Positions 1 to 8,549 of a stretch of DNA of 64,000 nucleotides are shown here, piece after piece (the first letter of the stretch is position 1; each line of letters starts with the position of its first letter). The notes beneath the pieces are model-generated. The model was not told the DNA's origin, did not search any database, and worked only from the letters and a program-made list of their open reading frames with translations. Source of the stretch: a virus; IMG/VR virus record IMGVR_UViG_3300019888_000002, positions 1 to 64,000 of that record; one strand, 5' to 3'. A program made the translations under genes and the position numbers.

Positions 1-38
1 GAACCGACCTGCTCACAGGAAACCTTCATCAGGCTCAT
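1..38 (-). CDS. Start of a tail-operon gene, cut by window edge
   Basis: Only the first 12 codons are present (MSLMKVSCEQVG). The ATG overlaps the TGA of the preceding gene in an ATGA arrangement, and GAGGAA lies 7 bases upstream as ribosome binding site. It is the next gene of the leftward tail/baseplate operon. Too little is visible to assign a function; baseplate is a guess from position only. Confidence 0.55.
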   Translation of the reverse strand, partial: MSLMKVSCEQVG

Positions 39-220
39 CGCCGGTTCCTCGCATCGAGCGCTACATGATCGACCGGCTGCCGAAACGGAGGCATCTCGTC
101 TTCGACCGGAAAGAAGAACCCGATCTCACGATTCCAGGACATGCCGCCCATCGATCGAGTCTCTTCGACAGCCAACACCACCGGCTTGGAGATGGGTGTA
201 TTGGAAGCGTAATCCGCCAT
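35..220 (-). CDS. Small tail-operon protein, unknown
   Basis: 61 residues, preceded by a strong AAAGGAG ribosome binding site. No signal peptide or membrane segment. It has an aromatic stretch in the middle (GFFFPVED) and a proline-rich tail. It sits between the baseplate-like gene and the gene leaving the window. I do not recognise the family; by position it may be a small baseplate or tail component. Confidence 0.7.
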   Translation of the reverse strand: MADYASNTPISKPVVLAVEETRSMGGMSWNREIGFFFPVEDEMPPFRQPVDHVALDARNRR

Positions 221-238
221 GATCGTTCTCCTTTCGGT

Positions 239-865
239 CTACGGGACCAGCCCACCAGGGATAGGACTGTTAGGGGTACTGGTACCTCGAGGTGTACCCG
301 GCACCCCGGGGATAGGACTCGGGTTCGTCGCGGTACCCGGTGGCGCGCTCTGATCCTTCGGAGTGGGATTCTGATTGTCGGCCTGGGTGGGAGACACCCA
401 GTTGTAGGCGTTGTGCTCGTAGCCGATACCTTCTTTGAGCTTGAACAACTCGGCGTCGAGAGTCTGTGCCGAAGCGATGCCGGAGACATCTTCCTGCACC
501 TTGAAGGTCATCGTGAATTCACGAGCGACCTCGGTCACCTTGTCGTTCAGCGGTATCCCGAGCGCATAGACCGAAAACTTCCAGCCCCGGTTGACGTACT
601 CGAAGACCCCCGGATCACCGGAATCACGCTGATTGACCAGCATGTCCCGGAAGAACAACACGGTCTGATAGAGGTGATCCCAACCGCCTCGACCGGCATG
701 GGCAGTAACGGTGAGACTGTCGATGTTCACGGCGAGCAACTGCACGACCCGGCCGCCGTAGGTCTCGTCCACATACTTGACCAGGTTGAAGGTCCAGGTG
801 ATCGAATTCGGATTGGTACGGAACTGATAGGTGTTCCCCCCATGGGTGAGCGTAGCGAGACCCAT
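239..865 (-). CDS. Putative baseplate/tail protein
   Basis: 208 residues. Residues 1-150 form a compact beta-rich, aromatic domain that opens MGLATLTHGGNTYQF, a style seen in baseplate and tail-hub proteins of contractile-tailed phages. Residues about 160-208 are a proline/threonine/glycine-rich disordered tail. It follows the tape-measure gene after only 3 bases, the usual place for the first baseplate genes. The structural role is inferred from order; the exact part (hub, wedge, tail tip) is not clear. Confidence 0.55.
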   Translation of the reverse strand: MGLATLTHGGNTYQFRTNPNSITWTFNLVKYVDETYGGRVVQLLAVNIDSLTVTAHAGRGGWDHLYQTVLFFRDMLVNQRDSGDPGVFEYVNRGWKFSVYALGIPLNDKVTEVAREFTMTFKVQEDVSGIASAQTLDAELFKLKEGIGYEHNAYNWVSPTQADNQNPTPKDQSAPPGTATNPSPIPGVPGTPRGTSTPNSPIPGGLVP

Positions 866-868
866 GGG

Positions 869-3268
869 CTACCTCCCGCCGTTGGGAGCCAACTCGGAAG
901 GAGTGGGGGAGTTGTTCTGAGATCGGTTGTAATTGGAGTCGGCATTGAGCCCGGTGTTGGTACGGGTGGGACTGCCGTTGCCCTTGTCCATCTGGACAAC
1001 GAGCTTCTTGGCCGCGTCGGTGAGGTCCAGCAGGGTGTTCCCCACATTGCCGTTACCGTTGCCCCCCTGCGCTATGGCATCGGACAGGGTCATCATGTCG
1101 CCGCCGTTGATACTGACCTTGCGTTTGCCCTGCGCCACGGCATCGATCATGTCCTTGTTGTTCTGATCGAGTGTCTCTGTGCCGCCGCCTTCCTTCTCCA
1201 CCTCGATGGAACCGCTGCCGTACTTCGTGACAAGTTCCTGAATACGCGGGTTGGCATAGGTGGCGTCCCGATTCTCTTTGCCGGTAGTGAACGCCTTGGT
1301 GGCATCGGTGGTGTTGTGCCAGTCGTGGCCCCCTCCAGTGAAGAGGTCGTGGATGAAACCTCCGGCAACATCGAGAACACCTCTGGCGTCGTCGGCGGGG
1401 TTGCCCGGTCCGGAAGTACCGAGAACAAACTTCTTGAGAGTGCCGGTGAACCCACCGTCCGTCTTGTCGGTGACCTGCTCGTCCTTGGTTTTCACCGCGT
1501 CCCCGGCGCGGTTGGCCTCCTTGACCAGATCCCCCTTGATGGCCAGCTCGAGATAGTGCGTCACGATCTGAATGTCGTCCGAGCCCTTGATGCCGTACAT
1601 CTTCATGATGGTCTGTGCCTGTGAAATCACGGCATAACGCTGCGTGTCGGTCTTGGCAGCGGCCAACTGAGGACCGAGAGACTGAAGTGCCTTCTGGACC
1701 CCTTCCCACATCGTCACATTGACCTGGGACATGTCGCCGCCGACCTTGTCGGAAACAGCGGAAAGCAACATGTCCGGGGCAACACCTTGAAGCCCGTACT
1801 TGGTCCGAAGAGACTGCTGGGCCATGAAATTGGTGTCGAACGTGTTGAACAAGTCGGCCCCTTGACCGGCAAGCATCTTGTCTCCGGAGAACATTTCCCC
1901 CTCGATGGTGCCCATCAACCCTGCCTGCGTGCCCGAGAGCCCACCCTTCACACCCTGCTCGGACACCTTCTGGAAGGTGTCCTGCCGAGACTGAAGCGTG
2001 GCATACCCGTTACCGGCAAGACCCTTCATGGTCTCGAGCTGAGTGTTGAGCGAAGAAATGGACTGTCCACCCTCGATCACGTTGGTATTGAGCAGCTTCA
2101 CGGACTGAGCCACCGACATGTTCATATTCTTCAGGTTCTCGGCCATGAAACCGGTCACCGTGTCGAACTCTTTGCCGGTGTATCCCTCGGTGAGCGCACT
2201 GTTGATGATCTGCCGGGACTGCTCGGTGTTGAGAAACGGGCTCATGGCCATGGCACGGGCCTGCATCTCGTAACCGAAACCTTCGGAGGCACCTCCACCC
2301 CGGATCATGCCCGCGTTCTTGTACTGCTGATACTGCTCACCGATCGACTGACTGGCCTGGAACCCGGCAAGCGCGATCCCGGCAACACCGGCTCCCTTGG
2401 CAATGGTCCCCACGGCCCCCGCAGCGGCACCCATCCGACCCCCTGCGGCTGCCGCTCCCCGGAAGGAGGCTTCGGTGCCGCCCTCCGCGACATGCTGGGC
2501 CAGTGCTGCCCGCTCGATCGCAGCATTGGCTGCGGTTGCTCCGGTACGCGCCAGTCGAGTGGCCGCGTGGAGGTTGCTCGAGCCACCGGCACCCTGCCGG
2601 GTCTCCTGGAGGACCTGGTTGACGAGCCCCTGACCTTGACTGGCATACTGCTGACCCGTGGCCACCCAATCGTTGGGTGCGGTGTTACGTTCCTGAGTGG
2701 GGCTGCCGGGGAACGGGCTCTGTGGTGTTTCGTCCTCGGCCGAAGCGGTACTGCTGCCCCGTCGGCGGCGAGCTGGTGCCCCTTGTGGTGAAGAATCGTC
2801 TCGAGCGGACTGCTCCCCGGTACCACGCTGGGCTCGCATGTTCGCGGCTTGACGTGGGTCCCGTTGCTGAAGATCCTCAACCTGATCCTGCACGTTCTGA
2901 GCGTCGGCTGCGGAGACGATTCCACCTCGAGGGGCCTGTGCCTGTCCGGTGACCACCTCGGCCGCCGAACGCGGACCTGAGCCGAGCCCCCCGGCTGCTC
3001 GACCCGCTGCCGAACCGATCAGAAGAGCATCCTGCCAGCGCGACTGAGCCTGAGACACCCCCTCGAGCAGGTTGGGCATCTCACGGAGGTAATCGATCAC
3101 ATCGGAGTTGGCTCGGGCGATGGCCTCCATGGAGGTCCGAAGATCATCGGCGCGTCGAACCATGGCATCGAGCGATTGGATCGAATCGGCAGGGACATCG
3201 ACAGACAGCCGCGCGGCCACCGTGTCGTCGGTATAGGAGAAGGAGTCACCGGGAGTGGTCACTGCCAC
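869..3268 (-). CDS. Tape measure protein
   Basis: 799 residues, the longest gene of the tail operon and directly after the frameshifted chaperone genes, which is the classical place of the tape measure that sets tail length. The N-terminal 100 residues are helical. Residues about 100-220 are low-complexity (Gln, Arg, Ser, Pro, Thr). Residues about 260-310 are a glycine/alanine-rich hydrophobic stretch typical of tape measures. The rest is helical with repeated Gln/Met/Gly runs. The start overlaps the chaperone T stop by 10 bases. It is short for a long contractile tail; a second tape-measure-like gene could exist outside the window. Confidence 0.85.
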   Translation of the reverse strand: MAVTTPGDSFSYTDDTVAARLSVDVPADSIQSLDAMVRRADDLRTSMEAIARANSDVIDYLREMPNLLEGVSQAQSRWQDALLIGSAAGRAAGGLGSGPRSAAEVVTGQAQAPRGGIVSAADAQNVQDQVEDLQQRDPRQAANMRAQRGTGEQSARDDSSPQGAPARRRRGSSTASAEDETPQSPFPGSPTQERNTAPNDWVATGQQYASQGQGLVNQVLQETRQGAGGSSNLHAATRLARTGATAANAAIERAALAQHVAEGGTEASFRGAAAAGGRMGAAAGAVGTIAKGAGVAGIALAGFQASQSIGEQYQQYKNAGMIRGGGASEGFGYEMQARAMAMSPFLNTEQSRQIINSALTEGYTGKEFDTVTGFMAENLKNMNMSVAQSVKLLNTNVIEGGQSISSLNTQLETMKGLAGNGYATLQSRQDTFQKVSEQGVKGGLSGTQAGLMGTIEGEMFSGDKMLAGQGADLFNTFDTNFMAQQSLRTKYGLQGVAPDMLLSAVSDKVGGDMSQVNVTMWEGVQKALQSLGPQLAAAKTDTQRYAVISQAQTIMKMYGIKGSDDIQIVTHYLELAIKGDLVKEANRAGDAVKTKDEQVTDKTDGGFTGTLKKFVLGTSGPGNPADDARGVLDVAGGFIHDLFTGGGHDWHNTTDATKAFTTGKENRDATYANPRIQELVTKYGSGSIEVEKEGGGTETLDQNNKDMIDAVAQGKRKVSINGGDMMTLSDAIAQGGNGNGNVGNTLLDLTDAAKKLVVQMDKGNGSPTRTNTGLNADSNYNRSQNNSPTPSELAPNGGR

Positions 3269-4160
3269 TCACCCCACTGTGGACTGTCTTCACCAGGAAG
3301 ATCGCCTGCGTTGACAGACTTCTTCTCATCGATATTCCTGAGGTATTTGTCGATCTCGTCAATGTCGGAGGAATCCATCGGCACTCCTTCCTCTTCCAGA
3401 TCGACCTCCGGTGCCACATACAGGTCCCGGAATCTCTTGGGGTCCAGCATAAAGAGCAGATTCTTCAGAGCCGACTCTTGCACCTCACCAAGGAACCAAC
3501 GCTGGTAACTCATGTGATAGATCAGAGCCCAGCGCTGCACCGGACTGATACTGCGACCCTGAAGCAACCCCTGCTCGTAGGCCAAACGCACTTCCAACTC
3601 GGAAAGTGGGTCCAGCCTTACAGTTTTCCCAGCTTCTCCAGCAGTCCCCTGAACTCCTGCTCCGCCTCCAACACCTCCTTGTAGATGTACTGCACCACCA
3701 AGGGGTACAACGAGCGAGCCTTGTCCAACTTCTGCTGGAACAACATCTCGGGAGCCGGGTTCTCGGTGAGCGTGTTCTCCCAAGACTCGTTGTCGACAGT
3801 GCGCATCGCCGCTGCCACCGTGGCCGTCTGATACGCACGCGGATAGGCGTTGGTGTTCTCGTCGGCCTTACACTCCCGGTACACCCGGATCTCGTCGTCG
3901 GAGTTCAGGGTGCAAACGGTGACCTTGTGTTCGAACAAGGTGAAGGTACGGGTCCGGCGACCAAGAGTCATCAAGTCACGCAACTGATCCCGTTCTTCCG
4001 GGGTGAGTTCGGTGACCTTCGACGCGGCGGTCGGTGGCGCGGCCTCGACCTCGGAATCGTCATCGACCCGAACCCGATCCTCTACGGGGGGATCTTGCTT
4101 CGGAGGAGAGAGAGCGTCCTGCTCGGCCTCATCGACTACTACGGCTTCTTCGGTCGCCAC
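3259..4160 (-). CDS. Tail assembly chaperone GT fusion (-1 frameshift)
   Basis: Predicted product of -1 ribosomal frameshifting: 179 residues of the upstream chaperone joined to 121 residues read in the -1 frame, about 300 residues in total. The switch is at a G GGA AAA heptamer just before the zero-frame stop. After the shift the frame reads GKTVRLDPLSELEV and is open until the stop inside the tape-measure start. The T part contains an acidic region (VDLEEEGVP). In many tailed phages such G and GT products bind the tape measure during tail assembly. The fusion is inferred from sequence, not measured. Confidence 0.85.
3618..4160 (-). CDS. Tail assembly chaperone G (unshifted)
   Basis: 180-residue zero-frame product that ends ELEKLGKL-type just after the slippery site. 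Residues 1-45 are acidic and proline-rich, probably disordered. Residues 50-180 form a helical domain containing a small beta segment (TFTLFEHKVTVCTL). It lies two genes upstream of the tape measure and overlaps the start of the T frame, the hallmark arrangement of phage tail chaperones. Confidence 0.88.
   Translation of the reverse strand: MATEEAVVVDEAEQDALSPPKQDPPVEDRVRVDDDSEVEAAPPTAASKVTELTPEERDQLRDLMTLGRRTRTFTLFEHKVTVCTLNSDDEIRVYRECKADENTNAYPRAYQTATVAAAMRTVDNESWENTLTENPAPEMLFQQKLDKARSLYPLVVQYIYKEVLEAEQEFRGLLEKLGKL
3624..3630 (-). promoter_or_regulatory. -1 frameshift slippery site GGGAAAA
   Basis: The minus strand reads CTG GGA AAA CTG TAA. The heptamer G GGA AAA fits the X XXY YYZ rule for -1 slippage and lies two codons before the zero-frame stop. 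Slipping joins the upstream frame to the open downstream frame without losing a codon. Confidence 0.88.
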
Positions 4161-4279
4161 TCGTGTTCCTTCTGCTCCCGGGAGCGCATCACCTCGAGGC
4201 GCTCATCGATCAGTTCCTGTGTCTTCACCGGAGGGGGACGCTTCCTCAACTCCCGGTCGATGTCTTCGAGGCTGCGCAT
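4139..4279 (-). CDS. Small charged tail-operon protein
   Basis: 46 residues (MRSLEDIDRELRK start; RPKKP end), strongly charged with many Glu, Arg and Lys, predicted helical. It lies just before chaperone G and overlaps its start by 22 bases, implying translational coupling. Too short for most ORF cut-offs, but amino-acid composition and tight packing support it. Unknown function; perhaps a small chaperone partner. Confidence 0.6.
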   Translation of the reverse strand: MRSLEDIDRELRKRPPPVKTQELIDERLEVMRSREQKEHEWRPKKP

Positions 4280-4294
4280 GAGAAAAGACCCGGA

Positions 4295-4453
4295 TCAGCT
4301 GCTGAGCATCCCCGGAGTCACCCGAGGGCCAGCAAGAAGGTCCCGTACCTCGGCGAGATCGGGAAGCTCGACGGACGCCTCGTGCTCTTCTCCACGGTCC
4401 TGCACCGCTTCGGTGAAGGCGTAGTACTCCGACTGTCGTTCGATACCGGACAT
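4295..4453 (-). CDS. Small acidic tail-operon protein
   Basis: 52 residues starting MSGIERQSEYYAF. The ATG lies 2 bases after the stop of the small membrane protein, with GGTGG upstream as a weak ribosome binding site. The longer reading to 4552 crosses into the membrane gene and is rejected. It is acidic, without membrane segments. Function unknown. Confidence 0.6.
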   Translation of the reverse strand: MSGIERQSEYYAFTEAVQDRGEEHEASVELPDLAEVRDLLAGPRVTPGMLSS

Positions 4454-4455
4454 GT

Positions 4456-4611
4456 CTAATACCACCGTGCCCGACCGCCGATAGGACGACCGGTGGAACC
4501 GAGAATCCACAAGATCGCACCGAGCACCAACAGGACGATGCCGATGTACCACAGGACCGGGATGGCCAGGAGGAAGCCGACCACCAGCAAGATAATCCCA
4601 ATTACTATCAT
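4456..4611 (-). CDS. Small two-helix membrane protein (DUF6131-like)
   Basis: 51 residues starting MIVIGIILLVVGFLLAIPVLW, with two hydrophobic helices (about residues 2-20 and 22-40) and a Gly/Arg-rich tail ending GGRARWY. The ribosome binding site AAGGGA is well placed. This pattern matches small membrane proteins (DUF6131 type, from memory) found in actinobacteria and their phages. Location: inner membrane. Function unknown; its place between the tail tube and chaperone genes is odd. Confidence 0.75.
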   Translation of the reverse strand: MIVIGIILLVVGFLLAIPVLWYIGIVLLVLGAILWILGSTGRPIGGRARWY

Positions 4612-4673
4612 CGGGTCCCTTCTTTCGTTGTCACCTCACCGTACCGGATATGTACCCGTTATACAGGCAACTG

Positions 4674-5144
4674 TCAGACCGCCGACGTGTGGGTGTACGC
4701 GATCTGAATGGTCTTCGGAAGCGTCATCGATCCGATGTTGACGGTCTCTCCCTCGTTCACATCGGTGATCACGCAGTTGTAGTAGACCCTGGCGCGCATG
4801 ACCCCGGTCGGAGACTTGATCACCTTCCGGCAGGTGATGGCCCCGAGAGTGATCTGCCGCTTGAGCACGTCGAGCAGGTTGTTGGTGCCCTCGAAACCGG
4901 GGAGCTGTGCCCAGACAGGGGTATTCCACAGTTCGTAGAACTGAAGAGACAACACACCTCCACGCACGGCCTGAGCCGTCACGATCTCCAACGGCACCGG
5001 CTCGTCCAGAGGCTGCACCTCTTCGGCCTGCGCTACCGGCTGGGGTGTCCTGTCCCCCACCTCGCGGAGGTAGGCCAACCGTGTGCCCTGAAAGGACAAC
5101 ACGGTGAACCCGGACCCTGCGACCCTTACCTTGGGCTCAGTCAT
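4674..5144 (-). CDS. Tail tube protein
   Basis: 156 residues, beta-rich, directly after the sheath gene. This order (sheath, tube, chaperones, tape measure) is standard in myoviruses. The middle contains a run of beta strands (ITLGAITCRKVIKSPTG; NIGSMTLPKTIQIAYTH), consistent with a gp19-type tube that polymerises inside the sheath. An insert at residues 35-55 is proline/glutamine-rich. Confidence 0.8.
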   Translation of the reverse strand: MTEPKVRVAGSGFTVLSFQGTRLAYLREVGDRTPQPVAQAEEVQPLDEPVPLEIVTAQAVRGGVLSLQFYELWNTPVWAQLPGFEGTNNLLDVLKRQITLGAITCRKVIKSPTGVMRARVYYNCVITDVNEGETVNIGSMTLPKTIQIAYTHTSAV

Positions 5145-5174
5145 TGCTACTTACCTCCACGATGTCCGTTCCCA

Positions 5175-6614
5175 TCAGAGCGACGTACTGATCTCACCCT
5201 GAGTGACGTTGAGCGAATACCGCACCACCAGGTAGTTCAGCGGCAGGGCTGCGAGCCACTCGTAACGCACCTCGATCACGTCCGGCTGAGTGTCGAGCTG
5301 ACGTACCTTGAGCTGTGCGTAGTTCCGGATCACTCCGTCACGAACCAAGGACTGAAGCGCAGCATCCACCGATGCCTTGACGTTGATCATGGTCAGATCG
5401 GTGATGATCGCCCCGAGCAGCCGGTCGTTGTCCAGATACTCCCGCAGCCGGAAGATCATGGCGTCTTCCTGACCGATGATCGACCACTCCCGAGTGAGCG
5501 TGTCCTGCGGATTGGTGGTGACCCCGTGACGGACCCGGGTGAGATTGCTGCGGGTCTTCTCGATGACCATCAAACCGTTCTGGGACTCCAGATTCTTCTG
5601 ACCCTCGGCCGTCTTCTCACCGAGATCGGAGAAACCCACCACCTGACGACGGGTAAGCGGCATCGCCGAGTTCTGACTGACCGAGATACCGGCGACGGCG
5701 GCTGCCAGGAAATGACTGCCGAGCGTGATCTCCTTGTTCAGTTCCGGGACAAAATACTTCATCGTGGCCGGAGAGACCATGGCGACTCTGCTGTTGTGGA
5801 TGGCCTGGGCATCGGCGATACGCTGCGCACTCGAGACCGGAGTGGCCGAGCCGTCACGGCCGACGATCGCTCGACGTTCGTACCGGTTGGACGACTGTTG
5901 GTTCACATGCGCCTGCACGATCGTCTGAATCTGTTGCATCCCGGTGGCCGGGACGACGATCGAAATATCGGGCTCGTCCTTGAGCTTGTCCAGAGCCACC
6001 TGATAATCGGCCAGTGTCGGCGTGGCCGGTGTCACCGGATCGACGGCCACAGCGATGATGGTCTGCGCCCCGTTGGTGAAGGCGAAACGAGCAGCCAGAC
6101 TCAGCTCGGACTGAAGCTGACCGGCTGCGTCGTACGGGGTGCCATAAGCATCCCGGAAATCGTCGTAGTCATAGAACGAATAGGGCTGGAAATAGTCGGA
6201 ATTGACGTAGCTGTAGGACACCTGCACGCTGTCGGCCGGGTGAATGTGTCCCCCCGTGATCACCCGCTGAATGGAATACAGATCGTCTCGAGTCCCGGCC
6301 TGGGCATCGGCTCCGACAGTGATCGTGTTGACGGTGTAGTCCACATTGAGCTGCCACACCTGACCGGAATCGGAGTTACGCACCACGATGGTGTCCGTGC
6401 GGATACCGGCCTGCCGAAGGGTGCGGTTGACTGCCGGTGTGCTGGCGTCGACATCGGGATCGATCACCAATGTTTCGGTATCGGTACGGTACCCAACCGA
6501 CATCCCGAAGATACCGACCGAGGTCGGTGTCAGCGACTGGACCGACAGCTGTGGTCCAGGCACAGCCTCCGTATAAACCCCTGGTGGTAAATAGCGGGTA
6601 AAGTCCAGCGCCAT
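5175..6614 (-). CDS. Tail sheath protein
   Basis: 479 residues. It opens MALDFTRYLPPGVYTEAVPGP, the characteristic sheath start (PGVY.E). The C-terminal part ends with a predicted strand (LNYLVVRYSLNVTQGEIS), as in sheath proteins that exchange strands between subunits. The family forms the contractile outer tube. A good ribosome binding site (AGGAGG) precedes it. This gene is the strongest evidence that the phage is a myovirus. Confidence 0.93.
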   Translation of the reverse strand: MALDFTRYLPPGVYTEAVPGPQLSVQSLTPTSVGIFGMSVGYRTDTETLVIDPDVDASTPAVNRTLRQAGIRTDTIVVRNSDSGQVWQLNVDYTVNTITVGADAQAGTRDDLYSIQRVITGGHIHPADSVQVSYSYVNSDYFQPYSFYDYDDFRDAYGTPYDAAGQLQSELSLAARFAFTNGAQTIIAVAVDPVTPATPTLADYQVALDKLKDEPDISIVVPATGMQQIQTIVQAHVNQQSSNRYERRAIVGRDGSATPVSSAQRIADAQAIHNSRVAMVSPATMKYFVPELNKEITLGSHFLAAAVAGISVSQNSAMPLTRRQVVGFSDLGEKTAEGQKNLESQNGLMVIEKTRSNLTRVRHGVTTNPQDTLTREWSIIGQEDAMIFRLREYLDNDRLLGAIITDLTMINVKASVDAALQSLVRDGVIRNYAQLKVRQLDTQPDVIEVRYEWLAALPLNYLVVRYSLNVTQGEISTSL

Positions 6615-6693
6615 TAGAGACCTCCTTCTGATCCTGCGGTCGTCTCGCTACTTCTGGTCGAAGCCCTAGACAATTCCAGCGTTCGGTTCATGG

Positions 6694-7371
6694 TCACATC
6701 CACTCCCCCGGCACCGGCACACCCTTAGGGGTGACGTTCTCGGGGATCACATCGATCCGAGACAGCCGGTACAGACCGGTGGAATCGGCCACCGACTGGA
6801 ACTCGCCGATGATGTCGAACCCGATGTTGTCCTCGTAGACCAACAGTTCCGGGTCCCACGGGGTACCGACGGTGACAGACTGCCCCCCGGGACGCAGCTC
6901 GTCGGCATTGACGGCAATAGCCACATACGGGTTGGCGGCGAAACTGGCATACATCGGGCTCCGACTCTCCTTGGTCACGGGATCGATCCCGGTGTCCTGA
7001 AAGGCCAGACTGCTGATCACCGAGTCGGTGATCCTGTCCCGTTCCAGTGAGGTCAAAGCCAGAATGGTCAGCGACACTCGGCCCTCGTAGTACCACTGCT
7101 TGGTGAGGTTGCCCTCCGGGGTGATGGTCTCGTGACCGATCCCGGAGGTCCGCAACACCGAGGTGGAGAACTGCACGAAGATATTGGGGTAGGTCTCGGC
7201 GCTGGCCGGATACTCCATGTCCACATGCACCTGGGACTGGTCGGTGGTCAGCGAGGTCCCGATGAACAGGGTGCGCAGCGCGACGATGACACCCTTCTTG
7301 ACCCCTTCGATCATGCCGCCAGCACTGTTGGGGGCGACCTCGAGCCCGGGAAACTCCATATGGCTAGACAT
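6694..7371 (-). CDS. Putative tail terminator / neck protein
   Basis: 225 residues, mixed alpha/beta, without membrane segments. It overlaps the gene upstream by 8 bases and lies just before the sheath gene, where tail-terminator or tail-completion proteins normally sit. The central segment (VSLTILALTSLERDRITDSVISSL) resembles the helix and strand of such proteins. The assignment rests on gene order. Confidence 0.55.
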   Translation of the reverse strand: MSSHMEFPGLEVAPNSAGGMIEGVKKGVIVALRTLFIGTSLTTDQSQVHVDMEYPASAETYPNIFVQFSTSVLRTSGIGHETITPEGNLTKQWYYEGRVSLTILALTSLERDRITDSVISSLAFQDTGIDPVTKESRSPMYASFAANPYVAIAVNADELRPGGQSVTVGTPWDPELLVYEDNIGFDIIGEFQSVADSTGLYRLSRIDVIPENVTPKGVPVPGEWM

Positions 7372-7822
7372 CGGGAGCCTTGAACCCTTCGATCACACTG
7401 CGGCGCAACATCGGCCTGGACTCGAGAATGGCCCGGCTGATGGAGTTCTCCAGAAACTTCTGCGGCTCGATCCCGGGATGCCGCCACCGTTGCTGTCTCC
7501 AGATGGAGCCCCTGATCGGGTTGTTCTTGCGGTCTTGATAACCCATCCCGGGGAGCCCGACACCCTTGACACGGAACAGGTGACCCTTGATCGGGACGGT
7601 CTTTCCCTCGAGTGCCGTCATGAGGAACGGCCGAATGCCCTTGTTCTGATACATCAGATGCTTGGCGGTAGCCCGGATGGCGACATGACCGACCGACGGC
7701 GCGGCCTCGATCGCCTGAGAGGTGCGGTCCGACCAGCCACGGCGAGCCATGTTCTGCCGGGCCAGAACCACAGCCCGCTCGGAGATGACCCGACTCAGGG
7801 GGAGCGAGATGGGCTCACGCAT
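7364..7822 (-). CDS. Putative head-tail joining protein (HK97 gp10-like)
   Basis: 152 residues, basic. The ATG at 7822 gives an 8-base overlap with the gene upstream; the longer reading to 8125 crosses into that gene and is not supported. The C-terminal segment (FLENSISRAILESRPML) is similar in style to HK97 gp10-type neck/tail-completion proteins. Role inferred from position between connector and sheath genes. Confidence 0.55.
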   Translation of the reverse strand: MREPISLPLSRVISERAVVLARQNMARRGWSDRTSQAIEAAPSVGHVAIRATAKHLMYQNKGIRPFLMTALEGKTVPIKGHLFRVKGVGLPGMGYQDRKNNPIRGSIWRQQRWRHPGIEPQKFLENSISRAILESRPMLRRSVIEGFKAPDV

Positions 7823-8546
7823 TGTCGGGCTCCAGATCGTATTTCTTCTCGCTGACGATATCGAGATACTTGTCCCCGAACTCGGCTCCAACGGTGTTGA
7901 ACTGAGTCGGTGGGCCTTCCCCGTAGAACCACTTCGGCTCCCGCACCCACGGTGGAAGAACATCCTCGGCCTGCGGAATCGAATCCATCGGAATCGGTAT
8001 CCGATAGGCCACATGCTCGGGCTTGAGCATGTTGACCGGGCATCTCTGACCCACTCGATCGTTGTCGTCCTGAGCGACCTGATTACCGGTGCGCAGACTC
8101 TCGTCGGTGACGACACCGACGACATACCGATCGGACAGTTCCACCGGCCGATGATCCGGGGACCATTTCGACACCCGAACCAGATAATCGTTCTGCATCA
8201 GATCGATGCTGGCCTCGAGCTGGACATTACGATTGTCGGGCTGCCATTCGCCCCGCTTCCGACGAAGCTCGTTACCGTCGTTCACGGTGAATATGGCCCA
8301 GGACCGAAGCATCTTCTTGATACCACCCTCGAAGGTGGTGCCGTAGCAGACATCGCAACTGAACTGTCCGGATGCCTTGTAGATGTCGTCATAACAGTTA
8401 GGACAGCGACCCTGTGTCCCCTCATCCGTGGTCGCATGGAACATCTGAAGAAGAATGACTTCCTCTCCGTGTGACTGCATTGCCTCCCGGACATTCTTGC
8501 GAAGGTTCCGAATGGCGAATGGTTCGACAAGATCGAGACGACCCAT
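7815..8546 (-). CDS. Neck/connector protein with zinc-ribbon motif
   Basis: 243 residues. Residues about 48-70 contain CPNC then CDVC, a four-cysteine zinc ribbon. The remainder is beta-rich and ends acidic. Zinc-ribbon neck proteins exist in several myoviruses. It sits between the connector-like gene upstream and the gp10-like gene downstream with 3- and 8-base contacts, so it belongs to the head-tail connector module. Confidence 0.6.
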   Translation of the reverse strand: MGRLDLVEPFAIRNLRKNVREAMQSHGEEVILLQMFHATTDEGTQGRCPNCYDDIYKASGQFSCDVCYGTTFEGGIKKMLRSWAIFTVNDGNELRRKRGEWQPDNRNVQLEASIDLMQNDYLVRVSKWSPDHRPVELSDRYVVGVVTDESLRTGNQVAQDDNDRVGQRCPVNMLKPEHVAYRIPIPMDSIPQAEDVLPPWVREPKWFYGEGPPTQFNTVGAEFGDKYLDIVSEKKYDLEPDNA

Positions 8547-8549
8547 GGT

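Noticed and set aside
65-1624. 519-residue plus-strand frame
   Set aside because: Antisense to the tape measure and baseplate genes; composition matches a reverse-frame shadow.
4650-6590. 646-residue plus-strand frame opposite sheath and tube
   Set aside because: Antisense to two well-supported structural genes and without SD or domain.
7823-8125. N-terminal extension of the gp10-like gene
   Set aside because: It runs inside the zinc-ribbon neck gene in another frame and looks unlike a protein; the ATG at 7822 fits better.
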